Source of the DNA: Paenibacillus alkalitolerans
GTDB lineage: Bacteria; Bacillota; Bacilli; Paenibacillales; YIM-B00363
Assembly (NCBI RefSeq): GCF_016482785.1
Contig: NZ_JAEMXM010000025.1
Span: 1-64,000 of the forward strand
Reading direction: 5' to 3'
Length of the DNA stretch: 64,000 nt
Below the pieces are notes generated by a model that did not search any database, was not told the origin of the DNA, and saw nothing but the letters and a program-made list of their open reading frames with translations. Position numbers and translations under genes: made by a program. Each line of letters opens with the position of its first letter. Within the stretch, counting starts at the first letter, position 1. Shown here one piece after another: positions 15,310 to 23,757 of the stretch.

Positions 15310-16698
15310 TTACACCCCCGCTGTCTTTAGAGTGCTATCGAGCTTGTTTATATCAACTACAAAATCTTGGCCTCCTATCCAGAGTGCCCCCGGTTGGGCC
15401 CAGTCTTCACCCGGACGCGCGAACCCTTCACACAAAATGCAATAATAATTCAGCCCTTGATAATTGCTTATTCTCCAGTAGAATCCCGGCGCGTAATTGT
15501 TGTTCATCAATTCGACGACAGTCGTGCCGGGGCGGCAAAAGGTCAGATTCGTCAATGCGGCTCCGTGCGGCGCGACAATGATATCGGCCGAATGAAACAG
15601 TTGAATTTGATCCCGGACGGACATATCATCCAAAGAATAATAATGGAAGCCTCGAGGACCCAATAAATTCATAACTTCCGCTTCATTGACCGGCCTTCTT
15701 TGCCCTGCGTTCCCTCTGCCGACAAAGATCCGTTTCGGCCCCGCATTCGGGTTGTTCAATCCGTACTTTAACATGAGCTCATCCCGCAAAAAATCGGCGG
15801 ACCATTTAGCATACTGTCTAACGGCCGGAATCGAAGTCAAAACAAGCCTGTCGGCTTTCAAATGGAATCGATCGTGCGTTTCGATGATCCGTTCTCTCGG
15901 AATTCCCAACAAATTCAAGGTTTCATATTGGAACTGCAAGTTGCCCTTATGGTTGATAATGTATTTGTCGATCCGAATGCCGCTCAACCGCAGCAGATGA
16001 AAGCGCGTTAGCACATCGTACATCCAATGGAAATAGTTATCGCTGCCGCAAAAAGTAACGCAAGCCACGGTGCCGGGAACATACGTGACAGGGTGCGGCT
16101 GCCATTGGTGAAACACGGGATGATTGTCATAGCCGCTCTTCGAGAAATCGATGGACACATCGGCCACCAGCAAATTGTCCGGCGTCAGGACTGCGCCGTC
16201 GGCGCCCCATACGCGGCCGTTCGGAATGATTCCGGCGTACGCCGGAGCAATCGTCTCCTGAAGTCCGGGGAATACAACGGATCCGTCCGCCGATCTTGAG
16301 TCCGATAACGTCGCCGTTTCCCCGGCATGGAACTCCATGTAAACCGGGTCGGGTATATATCCCGTCAATTTGGCTTGATTCAGCCAATCTTGCGTGGAGG
16401 TGTATCCGATCGGCGGCGAAAGCTCCAACAGCGGTCTCCGCAGCGTTCTTCCAATGCGGCGGCGTCTCGGCAGTTTCAATCGCGATTTGCGCCGTCGTCT
16501 TAGACGTTTCGAGCGTAAACCGCGGCGTCTCCCGCTCCTCTTCTTGTCCTGTAGCTTCGCTCGTCTTCGAATGAGCTTGCCTTCGGAACGTTTTGCCAAC
16601 CTTTTCTTTGAAGCTGCCGGCTCTCTTCTTCTCCTCCTTCTTCTCTTGCGCTTGTATCGGGCTTTTACCGGTAAGCTGTGCAAATGTACGATGGGCAT
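15310..16698 (-). CDS. Glycosyltransferase family 61 protein with polybasic N-terminus
   Basis: A 462-residue protein starting at the ATG at 16698 (MPIVHLHSLPV) behind GAGGAGGT. Residues 14-95 are almost continuous arginine and lysine. From about residue 105 a GT61 (DUF563) domain follows: VTFCGSDNYFHWMYDVLTRF, IFVGRGNAGQRRPVNE, DIIVAPHGAALTNLTFCRPG and VVELMNN. GT61 enzymes transfer xylose or related sugars to glycans, which fits the adjacent UDP-xylose-type gene. Another frame over the basic region opens with MANNLSEEVP and gives a more ordinary lysine/glutamate-rich sequence. A frameshift is therefore possible, but the strong ribosome binding site favours the start given. Confidence 0.75.
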   Translation of the reverse strand: MPIVHLHSLPVKARYKRKRRRRRRREPAASKKRLAKRSEGKLIRRRAKLQDKKRSGRRRGLRSKRLRRRRKSRLKLPRRRRIGRTLRRPLLELSPPIGYTSTQDWLNQAKLTGYIPDPVYMEFHAGETATLSDSRSADGSVVFPGLQETIAPAYAGIIPNGRVWGADGAVLTPDNLLVADVSIDFSKSGYDNHPVFHQWQPHPVTYVPGTVACVTFCGSDNYFHWMYDVLTRFHLLRLSGIRIDKYIINHKGNLQFQYETLNLLGIPRERIIETHDRFHLKADRLVLTSIPAVRQYAKWSADFLRDELMLKYGLNNPNAGPKRIFVGRGNAGQRRPVNEAEVMNLLGPRGFHYYSLDDMSVRDQIQLFHSADIIVAPHGAALTNLTFCRPGTTVVELMNNNYAPGFYWRISNYQGLNYYCILCEGFARPGEDWAQPGALWIGGQDFVVDINKLDSTLKTAGV

Positions 16699-16811
16699 TC
16701 GGCACCTCCTCACTCAGGTTATTAGCCATGATATGTTTTAGGCGCAGGTTGGTATGGTGATGCGCTGATTCCTTATCATATTTGGCGGCTGCCTACATTG
16801 CGCTCCGTGAT

Positions 16812-16879
16812 AAAAGTCGATTCCCCCTCCTGAAAAGTAGGATTGTTCCTCCTGCCGTCCGCCGGCCTTGTTGTAAGAT
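16812..16879 (+). promoter_or_regulatory. Mannoside transporter promoter with paired AraC-type direct repeats
   Basis: AAAAGTCGATTCCCCC begins at 16812 and AAAAGTAGGATTGTTCC at 16833, exactly 21 bases apart. A -10-like TAAGAT follows at 16874, with no good -35 box, as expected for an activated promoter. The second repeat ends 30 bases before the -10. The same arrangement is found at 22219-22285. The likely binder is the AraC-type response regulator at 20563-22179. Confidence 0.65.
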
Positions 16880-16908
16880 GCAGATAGTACGGCAAGGAGG
16901 GAACGGTC

Positions 16909-17811
16909 ATGTCGAAAACGCGAAAGCTTTTTGAAGCCTACGCCTTTATTTTCCCCAGTTTATTTCTGACGGTCGTTCTGGCAATTTATCCGATCGTCTG
17001 GGCGATGAGATATATGTTTTACGATTACCGGGGATACGGCACTCCGCAATTCATAGGTCTTCAAAATTTCGCAAGGCTGTTTCGCGATCAACTGTATTGG
17101 GATGCCGTCGTCAACACGTTCGTTTATTCGATCGGCAAAATCGCCGTCACCCTGCCGCTGGCTTTGATTTTGGCCGTCATCCTGAATCGCGCGATCGCGG
17201 GCCGCCAGCTTCTGCGCGCCGTCTATTTCATGCCGACGGTAATCAGCATGGCCGTCATGTCGATTGTGTTCTACATCATATTCAACTCGTATAACGGCAT
17301 ATTGAATCAGCTTCTGATCAAATACGGCATCATCGGGCAAAGCATCGAGTGGCTTGGCCCTAAATACGCCATGCTGACCGTCATCATCGTTGCAGTGTGG
17401 GGGGGACTCGGCAACTATATGATCCTCTTCCTGGCCGGTCTTCAAAATATTCCGAACGATCTGTACGAAAGCGCCTCGATCGACGGCGCGAACGAAACGC
17501 AAAAATTTTGGCATATCACCGTTCCGATGCTCGGTCCCGTTCTGCAGATGATTATTATGCTTGCAATCATTGCCGCGCTGAAAGGTTACGAGAGCATCAT
17601 GGTTATGACGGAGGGCGGTCCGTTCGGCAAGACGGAGGTCATGTATCTATACGTCTACAAGCAATTGTTTCCCGTCTCTACCGACGGCGGGGGCTCGGCC
17701 GAACAATTGATCGGTTACGGCAGCGCGGCGGGCTTCGTCACGGCGTTAATCGTAGGAGCGATCACGACGTTGTATTTCTACTTGTCCCGTAAATTGAACA
17801 GAATGTATTAA
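16909..17811 (+). CDS. CUT1 sugar ABC transporter permease (MalF/UgpA type)
   Basis: A 300-residue inner-membrane permease with six predicted helices, behind AAGGAGGG. The cytoplasmic coupling loop EAA motif is present as YESASIDGANETQKFWHITV, which contacts the ATPase. No ATPase gene is in the cluster; such carbohydrate systems in Bacillales commonly share an MsmX-type ATPase. With the next permease and the binding protein at 22320 it forms an oligosaccharide importer, probably for mannose-containing glycans given the GH38 enzyme at the end of the locus. Confidence 0.9.
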   Translation: MSKTRKLFEAYAFIFPSLFLTVVLAIYPIVWAMRYMFYDYRGYGTPQFIGLQNFARLFRDQLYWDAVVNTFVYSIGKIAVTLPLALILAVILNRAIAGRQLLRAVYFMPTVISMAVMSIVFYIIFNSYNGILNQLLIKYGIIGQSIEWLGPKYAMLTVIIVAVWGGLGNYMILFLAGLQNIPNDLYESASIDGANETQKFWHITVPMLGPVLQMIIMLAIIAALKGYESIMVMTEGGPFGKTEVMYLYVYKQLFPVSTDGGGSAEQLIGYGSAAGFVTALIVGAITTLYFYLSRKLNRMY

Positions 17812-17881
17812 TCCATCGAGATGAAGGAGGCAACCGAAGGTTGTCCGCGAAGGTTTATACCAAAGCAAGGAGGCTGACGCC

Positions 17882-18748
17882 ATGCGCACCAATCAGGCCA
17901 ATCGCCGCAAATATCCGCTAACCGCCATCGTATCCCGGGCGATTCTTTGGAGCTTTCTTCTGACCGTCGCGTTATTTACGATTTTTCCCGTGGTCATGGC
18001 CGTACTGGGAGCATTCAAGACGAATAGCGAGCTTACGCTCGGAGCGACGATATTGCCGAACTCATGGGAGTTCGGGAACTTCGCGACCGCGTGGCGCGAG
18101 GCGAATTTCGCGAGATTTACCTGGAACAGCATATTTATCAGCATGGTGACGACTGTCGCCACGCTCGTCGTTACTTCCATGGCCGCTTACGCGGTGGACC
18201 GCCGGGATTTTCCCGGCAAGAAGCTGTATACGGGGCTTCAGGCGGCGACGCTGTTCGTCTCCATCGGCGCGGTCGTGCTTCGCCCGCAGTTCGATCTGAT
18301 GGTAAAATTAAACTTGCACCAGTCTCTGTGGGGCGTTATCATCATTCTCATCAGCGGACACGCGATGATCTATTTCATACTAATCGGCTTCTTCAAAGGG
18401 ATTCCCCGCGATTTGGACGAGGCCGCGATGATCGACGGATGCAATTTCTTCTATATCTATGTGCGCATCATCCTGCCTCTGCTCGCTCCGGCGCTCGGCG
18501 TCGCCGCCTTGTTCACATTTCGCCACGCCTGGAACGAATATATTTTGCCGCTCGTGTTTACGATGAATCAGCCGCATCTGCAGACGTTGACCGTCGGATT
18601 GGCGGGACTTCGCTACGGCATCAGCGCGGCGGTGGAAAATCATCTGATGATGGCCGGCGCCTGTTTGTCGATCATCCCGATGCTGATTGTTTATTTTGTA
18701 GCGAATAAAGCTTTTATGCAGGTGAATGCGGGTTCGGTGAAAGGTTGA
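17882..18748 (+). CDS. CUT1 sugar ABC transporter permease (MalG/UgpE type)
   Basis: A 288-residue permease with about six helices; the ATG at 17882 follows GCAAGGAGG. The EAA coupling motif reads LDEAAMIDGCNFFYIYVRII. It pairs with the permease 70 bases upstream, and the sensor kinase gene begins eight bases after its stop. The order permease, permease, kinase, regulator, binding protein, hydrolase is typical of Paenibacillus glycan loci. Confidence 0.9.
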   Translation: MRTNQANRRKYPLTAIVSRAILWSFLLTVALFTIFPVVMAVLGAFKTNSELTLGATILPNSWEFGNFATAWREANFARFTWNSIFISMVTTVATLVVTSMAAYAVDRRDFPGKKLYTGLQAATLFVSIGAVVLRPQFDLMVKLNLHQSLWGVIIILISGHAMIYFILIGFFKGIPRDLDEAAMIDGCNFFYIYVRIILPLLAPALGVAALFTFRHAWNEYILPLVFTMNQPHLQTLTVGLAGLRYGISAAVENHLMMAGACLSIIPMLIVYFVANKAFMQVNAGSVKG

Positions 18749-18755
18749 TCCGTTC

Positions 18756-20558
18756 ATGAAGCCTTTTCTTTATCGAACATCCTTCAAAGCGCGTATTTTT
18801 CTTTGCTTCGTCGTTCTGATCGTGCTGGCGATCGCGGTTTCAGGCGTTACGTCCTATAATATCGCCTCGCGCGTCATCAAGACGAATTCGCTTGAATTGA
18901 ACCAGAACACACTGAATAAATCGGCGCAGGCGCTTGAAGAAAAATTTCGCAAAATTACCGTTTCCGCACTCTCGCTCATGTTAAGCGACTCCTTTATCGA
19001 CATGACCGAAGATGTTTCCCGGCACAATTCGAATTCTTACTACTCCCACCTCTCGGCGCTGCAAAGTCCGTTTTCGCAAGTGAAATTCAACGATCCGATG
19101 ATCCATTCGATACTGATCAGCTCTCCTATCGGAGATTTCTATCCGACGAGCGATTATCGTCAGAGCGGGGCCGCTTTTTCGGCGACTCCGCTTTATGAGG
19201 TTATTAAGGAACACGACGGCGCGTCCGTCTGGACGGGGGCGCACGAGGATGTCCTGTTCGCAGGCAAAAACGAAGTCGTCAGCCTCATCTTGGAATCGAT
19301 CTCCTCTATTCCGTCGGTTAAGGATGTATATGTTGTCGTCAATATTAAAACTTCGGACATCCGCGACTTCCTTTTGCGCAATTTGGAGGGAGGCGGCGGC
19401 TCACTGCTTGTGTTGACGGAACGCAATGAGCCTGTGCTGAGCACGGACAAGCAGCTGAAGCTTCTGGCGAAGGAAACCTCCTTCCTGCGGCAATTATCGG
19501 ACAACGGCGCCAGTTTTGAATATCGTTACAAAGATACGGATTATTTGGTGAACTCGACGAATCTGATACTCCCGTCGCAGTGGAAGATCATCGGCATGCA
19601 GTCCAAATCGGAGCTGCTTGGGCAAATCCGTTCCATCAAATCTTCAACCTTGCTTATTATCGGGATTTGTGTGCTGCTTGCCGTCTTGTTCGCCAATGTG
19701 CTGGCCGGTCATTTGTACAAACCGCTCAAGCGGCTGCAGCAGTTGATGCTGGAAGCGGGGCAGAACAAGCTGTCCGTCCGCTATGAAAGCGAGTATGAGG
19801 ATGAGTTTGCCCAGGTAGGGAGAAAGTTCAACCGCATGCTGTCGCAGATCGATGAACTCATCCGGGAAGTGAAGGAGGCGGAGAAGGACAAGCGGTCCGC
19901 TGAAATCAAGGCGCTGCAAGCGCAAATCAAGCCTCATTTTCTATATAACACGCTCAACACGATTCTATGGAAGTCGGAAGACGATCGGCAGGATGACGTG
20001 CGGGAGATGATCGTTTCATTGTCTCTGCTGTTCCGCCTCGGTCTGAACAACGGTTACGAGCTCACTTCATTGCAGCGCGAAATCGAATATGCGATCCAGT
20101 ACCTTAAGCTGCAGCAGCAATGCTACGAGCGTTTGTTCGAATACGAAATAGAAGTCCAGAACGAGGAATTGTTGTCTTTACCTGTGCTCAAGCTGCTGCT
20201 GCAGCCGTTGATCGAAAATTCGATCCTGCACGGCTTTAAGGACATGGAAAGCGGAGGCCTCATTCGAATTACCGTGCGATATGAAGACGGCTTTCTGCAC
20301 CTGATCGTCGAAGATAACGGAAGAGGGATGGATATCGAGTGCGTCGCTTCCCTGCTGGAGGAAACGGATGGAGAGGGACCGCCGCAAGAGGGGGGATTCG
20401 CTCTGCGCAACGTGTACCGCCGCATCAAGCTGTTTTATGGAGAATCGGCGGCGTTGGTCCTTCAAAGCGAGCCCTATCGTTTAACGAGCGTCGCCTTGCG
20501 CGTTCCGGTCCCGATGGACGCGGCGCTGCCGAGCGTGAACAACGAGGAGAGGGTGTGA
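18756..20558 (+). CDS. YesM-type sensor histidine kinase
   Basis: A 600-residue membrane kinase. It has an N-terminal helix (about 12-32), a large extracellular Cache-like sensor region, and a second helix around residues 287-310. A HAMP linker follows (YKPLKRLQQLMLEAGQ), then the His_kinase domain with phosphoacceptor His394 in KPHFLYNTLNTILW. The ATP-binding motifs are PLIENSILHGF and VEDNGRGMD. It is coupled to the AraC-type response regulator four bases downstream. The sensor presumably reports an oligosaccharide or the loaded binding protein, as in YesM/LytS-family sugar systems. Confidence 0.92.
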   Translation: MKPFLYRTSFKARIFLCFVVLIVLAIAVSGVTSYNIASRVIKTNSLELNQNTLNKSAQALEEKFRKITVSALSLMLSDSFIDMTEDVSRHNSNSYYSHLSALQSPFSQVKFNDPMIHSILISSPIGDFYPTSDYRQSGAAFSATPLYEVIKEHDGASVWTGAHEDVLFAGKNEVVSLILESISSIPSVKDVYVVVNIKTSDIRDFLLRNLEGGGGSLLVLTERNEPVLSTDKQLKLLAKETSFLRQLSDNGASFEYRYKDTDYLVNSTNLILPSQWKIIGMQSKSELLGQIRSIKSSTLLIIGICVLLAVLFANVLAGHLYKPLKRLQQLMLEAGQNKLSVRYESEYEDEFAQVGRKFNRMLSQIDELIREVKEAEKDKRSAEIKALQAQIKPHFLYNTLNTILWKSEDDRQDDVREMIVSLSLLFRLGLNNGYELTSLQREIEYAIQYLKLQQQCYERLFEYEIEVQNEELLSLPVLKLLLQPLIENSILHGFKDMESGGLIRITVRYEDGFLHLIVEDNGRGMDIECVASLLEETDGEGPPQEGGFALRNVYRRIKLFYGESAALVLQSEPYRLTSVALRVPVPMDAALPSVNNEERV

Positions 20559-20562
20559 CCTT

Positions 20563-22179
20563 ATGACCGCCGTGGAGAAGACCGTAACGCTCTGCGTCAT
20601 CGACGATATCCGTTCCGTGGTGGAAGGGATATCCCGGCGCATACCGTGGGCGGAGTACAACATCGAAGTGATCGGCACGGCATACAACGGAGAAGAAGGG
20701 TTGAGGCTGATCAAGGAGCTCAAACCCGACATTGTGGTGACGGATATCCGCATGCCGAAGATGAACGGAGTCGAAATGGCCTCGTATATCAAGGAAGTTT
20801 GCCCGGGAAGCAAATGCATATTTATAAGCGGGTACACCGAGTTCGATCATGCCCGGGATGCCATTCGGCTCGGCGCCTTCGATTATATTCTCAAGCCGTT
20901 CACTTCGAAACAAATCGTGGAGGTCGTATTGAAAGCGAGATCGGCGCTGCTGGAGGAATTGTCCCGGAATGAACGGATGATCGCCATGGAGCACAGGATG
21001 CGCGAGAGCATGCCGCTTCTAAAGCAGGAATTTTTGGGCGCGCTGGTCCGGTACACGATGCCGCTCGATTACGCCAGAGAACGATGGGAATTTTTAAGCA
21101 TTCATCTCGATTGGGAACACTTCGTGGTCATGGTCGCGGAAATCGACAATTTGATCGCCAAACAGGCGACAATGCGCATGAAGGAAGTCGAAACGGCGCG
21201 TTTCGCGGTGCAGAACATTATGGAAGAAACCGTAAACGAAGAAACGAAAAACGTGACGTTTCGGGACGGAGAACAGCGTCTGGTATGCATCATGAACGGA
21301 ATCGACCTGCAGCGTGCACAGATGTGCGCCGAGCGCTGCCGGGAAAATGTGGCGGGCTATTCGCGGCATACGATATCGCTCGGACTGGGCAATCCGGTGC
21401 GGTCGGTGACCGAGCTTCCACTTGCCTACGGGCAGGCGATGCACGCCCTGACGTACAACTTCTACACGGGCGGGAACAGCGTATTTTCGTTCCGGGACAT
21501 TCCGCCGCACAACCGCCAGGCCGCCATCCCGGCTTCGTCCGATAACGTGCAGGAGTTGATGTACAGCATACGGGCGGGCAACAGCGGCAAAGCTTTGGAC
21601 ACGCTGGAAGAAATCTTTGCGGCGTACAGGTCGGGCGAAACTTTGCTGTTTCCGCAGCAGTTGAAAGCCGTCTATATGGAGCTTGCTATCGCCATTAATA
21701 AAGTGTTGAAGGAGAAGCTGGATACGGAGCAAACCGGCATCGATCTCGCCTTGCACGAAGCGATGCAGGATCGCGTGTCGACCGCCAGGGAGATCGAAGA
21801 CCGCATCGTTAATTCGGTCAAAGAAGGATGCCGGCGCATTAATGAATGCCGCACGACGGATGCGAGGCAAATCATCGGCAGCATCGCGGACTACATCCGG
21901 CGGCATCTGAATACGAACTGTACGGTCAAGGATTACGCGGATCAGGTTCACTTAAGTCCGAGCTACTTTGCCAATCTGTTCAAAAAAGAAACCGGCATGT
22001 CCGTCATGCAGTTTGTGGCGAAGGAGAGAATCGAGCGGGCCAAGAAACTGCTGCTTGAAGATATTCAAATCCAGGACATCGCTTTCGAATTGGGGTATGT
22101 GGACCGGCCTTATTTCAGCGATGTGTTCAAGAAGCACACCGGGATGACGCCAACGGAATTCAGACAGCAGTATAAATAA
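20563..22179 (+). CDS. YesN-type response regulator with AraC DNA-binding domain
   Basis: A 538-residue regulator. Residues 1-125 are a receiver domain with the phosphoacceptor Asp61 in VVTDIRMPKMNG and the signalling Lys in DYILKPF. A long middle domain follows. The last 100 residues are the two-helix-turn-helix AraC module (LSPSYFANLFKKETGMSVMQ and YFSDVFKKHTGMTPTEFRQQ). It is the partner of the kinase encoded just upstream. Two promoters in this locus carry identical-spacing direct repeats, which are the likely targets. AraC dimers typically bind two direct half-sites about two helical turns apart, which matches the 21-base spacing seen. Confidence 0.92.
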   Translation: MTAVEKTVTLCVIDDIRSVVEGISRRIPWAEYNIEVIGTAYNGEEGLRLIKELKPDIVVTDIRMPKMNGVEMASYIKEVCPGSKCIFISGYTEFDHARDAIRLGAFDYILKPFTSKQIVEVVLKARSALLEELSRNERMIAMEHRMRESMPLLKQEFLGALVRYTMPLDYARERWEFLSIHLDWEHFVVMVAEIDNLIAKQATMRMKEVETARFAVQNIMEETVNEETKNVTFRDGEQRLVCIMNGIDLQRAQMCAERCRENVAGYSRHTISLGLGNPVRSVTELPLAYGQAMHALTYNFYTGGNSVFSFRDIPPHNRQAAIPASSDNVQELMYSIRAGNSGKALDTLEEIFAAYRSGETLLFPQQLKAVYMELAIAINKVLKEKLDTEQTGIDLALHEAMQDRVSTAREIEDRIVNSVKEGCRRINECRTTDARQIIGSIADYIRRHLNTNCTVKDYADQVHLSPSYFANLFKKETGMSVMQFVAKERIERAKKLLLEDIQIQDIAFELGYVDRPYFSDVFKKHTGMTPTEFRQQYK

Positions 22180-22218
22180 AGTAATCTCTCGGGACGTCCC
22201 GGGAGCATATTCAGCCCG

Positions 22219-22285
22219 AAAGTTGCATCTTCCTCTCGAAAAGTAGGATTACCCCGCTCCCACCGGTCAGGCGCTAAATTATAAT
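22219..22285 (+). promoter_or_regulatory. Binding-protein promoter with the same paired direct repeats
   Basis: GAAAGTTGCATCTTCC and CGAAAAGTAGGATTACCCC carry the AAAGT core at 22219 and 22240, again 21 bases apart. A TATAAT -10 lies at 22280-22285, 30 bases after the second repeat ends. GAAAAGTAGGATT is identical, 13 of 13 bases, to the site at 16832-16844. This separate promoter would give the binding protein and mannosidase their own strong transcript. Confidence 0.65.
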
Positions 22286-22319
22286 GGTCGTGAAGCAAGT
22301 ACAAAAGGAGGGGCGATTC

Positions 22320-23729
22320 ATGGTCAAAAAGTGGCTTGGAACGACACTGGCCGTTATGCTGGCCTTCGCTATGGCGGCATGCTCGTCCGGCGGCGCGGAC
22401 ACCGGGTCGAACGGCGGCGCGGATGGCGGCGGTGAAGCGGCGAACGGTTCGGATAACGGCGGCGCCGCGAAGGAGAAAGTGAAGCTGCAGTACTGGACGA
22501 TCGACCGGCATGACGCGGATTATATCGAGCGGGTGATCAAGCAATTCAACGAGACGAATAAAGACAATATTGAAGTCGAGATCAAGATTATGGCCGACAA
22601 TTACGCGCAGACGGTCGATATGGCCTATGCCAGCAAACAAACGCCGGACATCTTGAAATTTGATCCCAATTTTATGTTGAAAGGGTATCTGGAACCGCTT
22701 GACGAATATGTATCCGACGAGATGAAAGCGAAGTTCGACGGGCTTCTGCATGAAGAATCGAACATGCTGCAAGGAAAGATCTATTCGCTGCCGAATTCGG
22801 GAAGCTCCTGGAGATTGATTTACAACAAGGAATTGTTCGCCAAAGCCGGCGTGGAACCGCCGAAGACGTTGGATGAAATGGTCGAGACGGCAAAGAAACT
22901 GACGGAGGCCGGCAAAGCGGACGGAGCTTACGGCATTGCGAACAACTTCAAAAGCGGAGGCGCCTTCCACCGGTTCGGCATGACGATCGGAGCGGTGCTG
23001 AACGGAACGATGGAAGGATACGATTACAAGTCGGGACAATTCGACTTCTCCGTGATGAAACCGATTACCGAGGCGTACCGTCAAATGTTCTTGGACGGCA
23101 GCATGATTCCGGGCGTGGAAACGCTCGATATCGATCCGATGCGGGCGTTGTTCGCGGAAGGCAAAATCGGCATGTATGTGAACCATTCGGGCGAGCCCGG
23201 CGTATATAAAAACCAGTTTCCGTCCAAAATCGAGTGGGCTGCGGCGCCGCTTCCGTCGCTGGACGGCACGGTGCCGGGAGCATCGCTGGTGCGCGGGGGA
23301 ACGTGGCTTGCGATCAGCAAGGAATCGAAGCATAAGGAAGAGGCGTGGAAGTTCCTCGAATATATGTACGGCGACGAAGTGTTGACGGGCTACTTCGAAG
23401 GGGGATTCGGACTGTCGATCGTTCCTTCTGTGTTGGCCAAGGACGTCAATCCCGATATTCCGGGCATTGAAGGATTTCTTCCGAGCGCCGACGATGCCTT
23501 GTATCCGCCGCATCCGACCGGGGCGGCCCAAGCCGTGCTGGAAGGTCCGGATTATCAGGTGGAACTGACCAAGTATATATTCCAGGGCGGCGATTTGGAT
23601 AAAATCATCGCCGATCTGAACGAACGGTACATCGCCGCGTTGAAGAAGGCGAGAGACAACGGCGATACGACGATACAACCGATGCCCGATTTCGATGTGA
23701 ACGCCATTCGCGGAGCTCTTGTAAAGTAA
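22320..23729 (+). CDS. Extracellular solute-binding lipoprotein of the mannoside transporter
   Basis: A 469-residue family 1 binding protein. The start is the ATG at 22320 (MVKKWLGTTL) behind AGGAGG; the frame extends upstream without signal. The lipobox MAACSS places the acylated Cys near residue 22, followed by a glycine-rich linker that holds the protein off the membrane. LQYWTIDRHDADYIERVIKQ opens the sugar-binding fold. It works with the two permeases encoded upstream. The spacing to the GH38 gene is 28 bases, so uptake and hydrolysis are co-expressed. Confidence 0.9.
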   Translation: MVKKWLGTTLAVMLAFAMAACSSGGADTGSNGGADGGGEAANGSDNGGAAKEKVKLQYWTIDRHDADYIERVIKQFNETNKDNIEVEIKIMADNYAQTVDMAYASKQTPDILKFDPNFMLKGYLEPLDEYVSDEMKAKFDGLLHEESNMLQGKIYSLPNSGSSWRLIYNKELFAKAGVEPPKTLDEMVETAKKLTEAGKADGAYGIANNFKSGGAFHRFGMTIGAVLNGTMEGYDYKSGQFDFSVMKPITEAYRQMFLDGSMIPGVETLDIDPMRALFAEGKIGMYVNHSGEPGVYKNQFPSKIEWAAAPLPSLDGTVPGASLVRGGTWLAISKESKHKEEAWKFLEYMYGDEVLTGYFEGGFGLSIVPSVLAKDVNPDIPGIEGFLPSADDALYPPHPTGAAQAVLEGPDYQVELTKYIFQGGDLDKIIADLNERYIAALKKARDNGDTTIQPMPDFDVNAIRGALVK

Positions 23730-23757
23730 TACCGATACGATAGTGGAGGAACGGCGC

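Noticed and set aside
16127-16729. Separate 200-codon gene starting MANNLSEEVP
   Set aside because: After about 100 codons it lacks any family and overlaps the GT61 domain; a frameshift alternative is noted under that gene.
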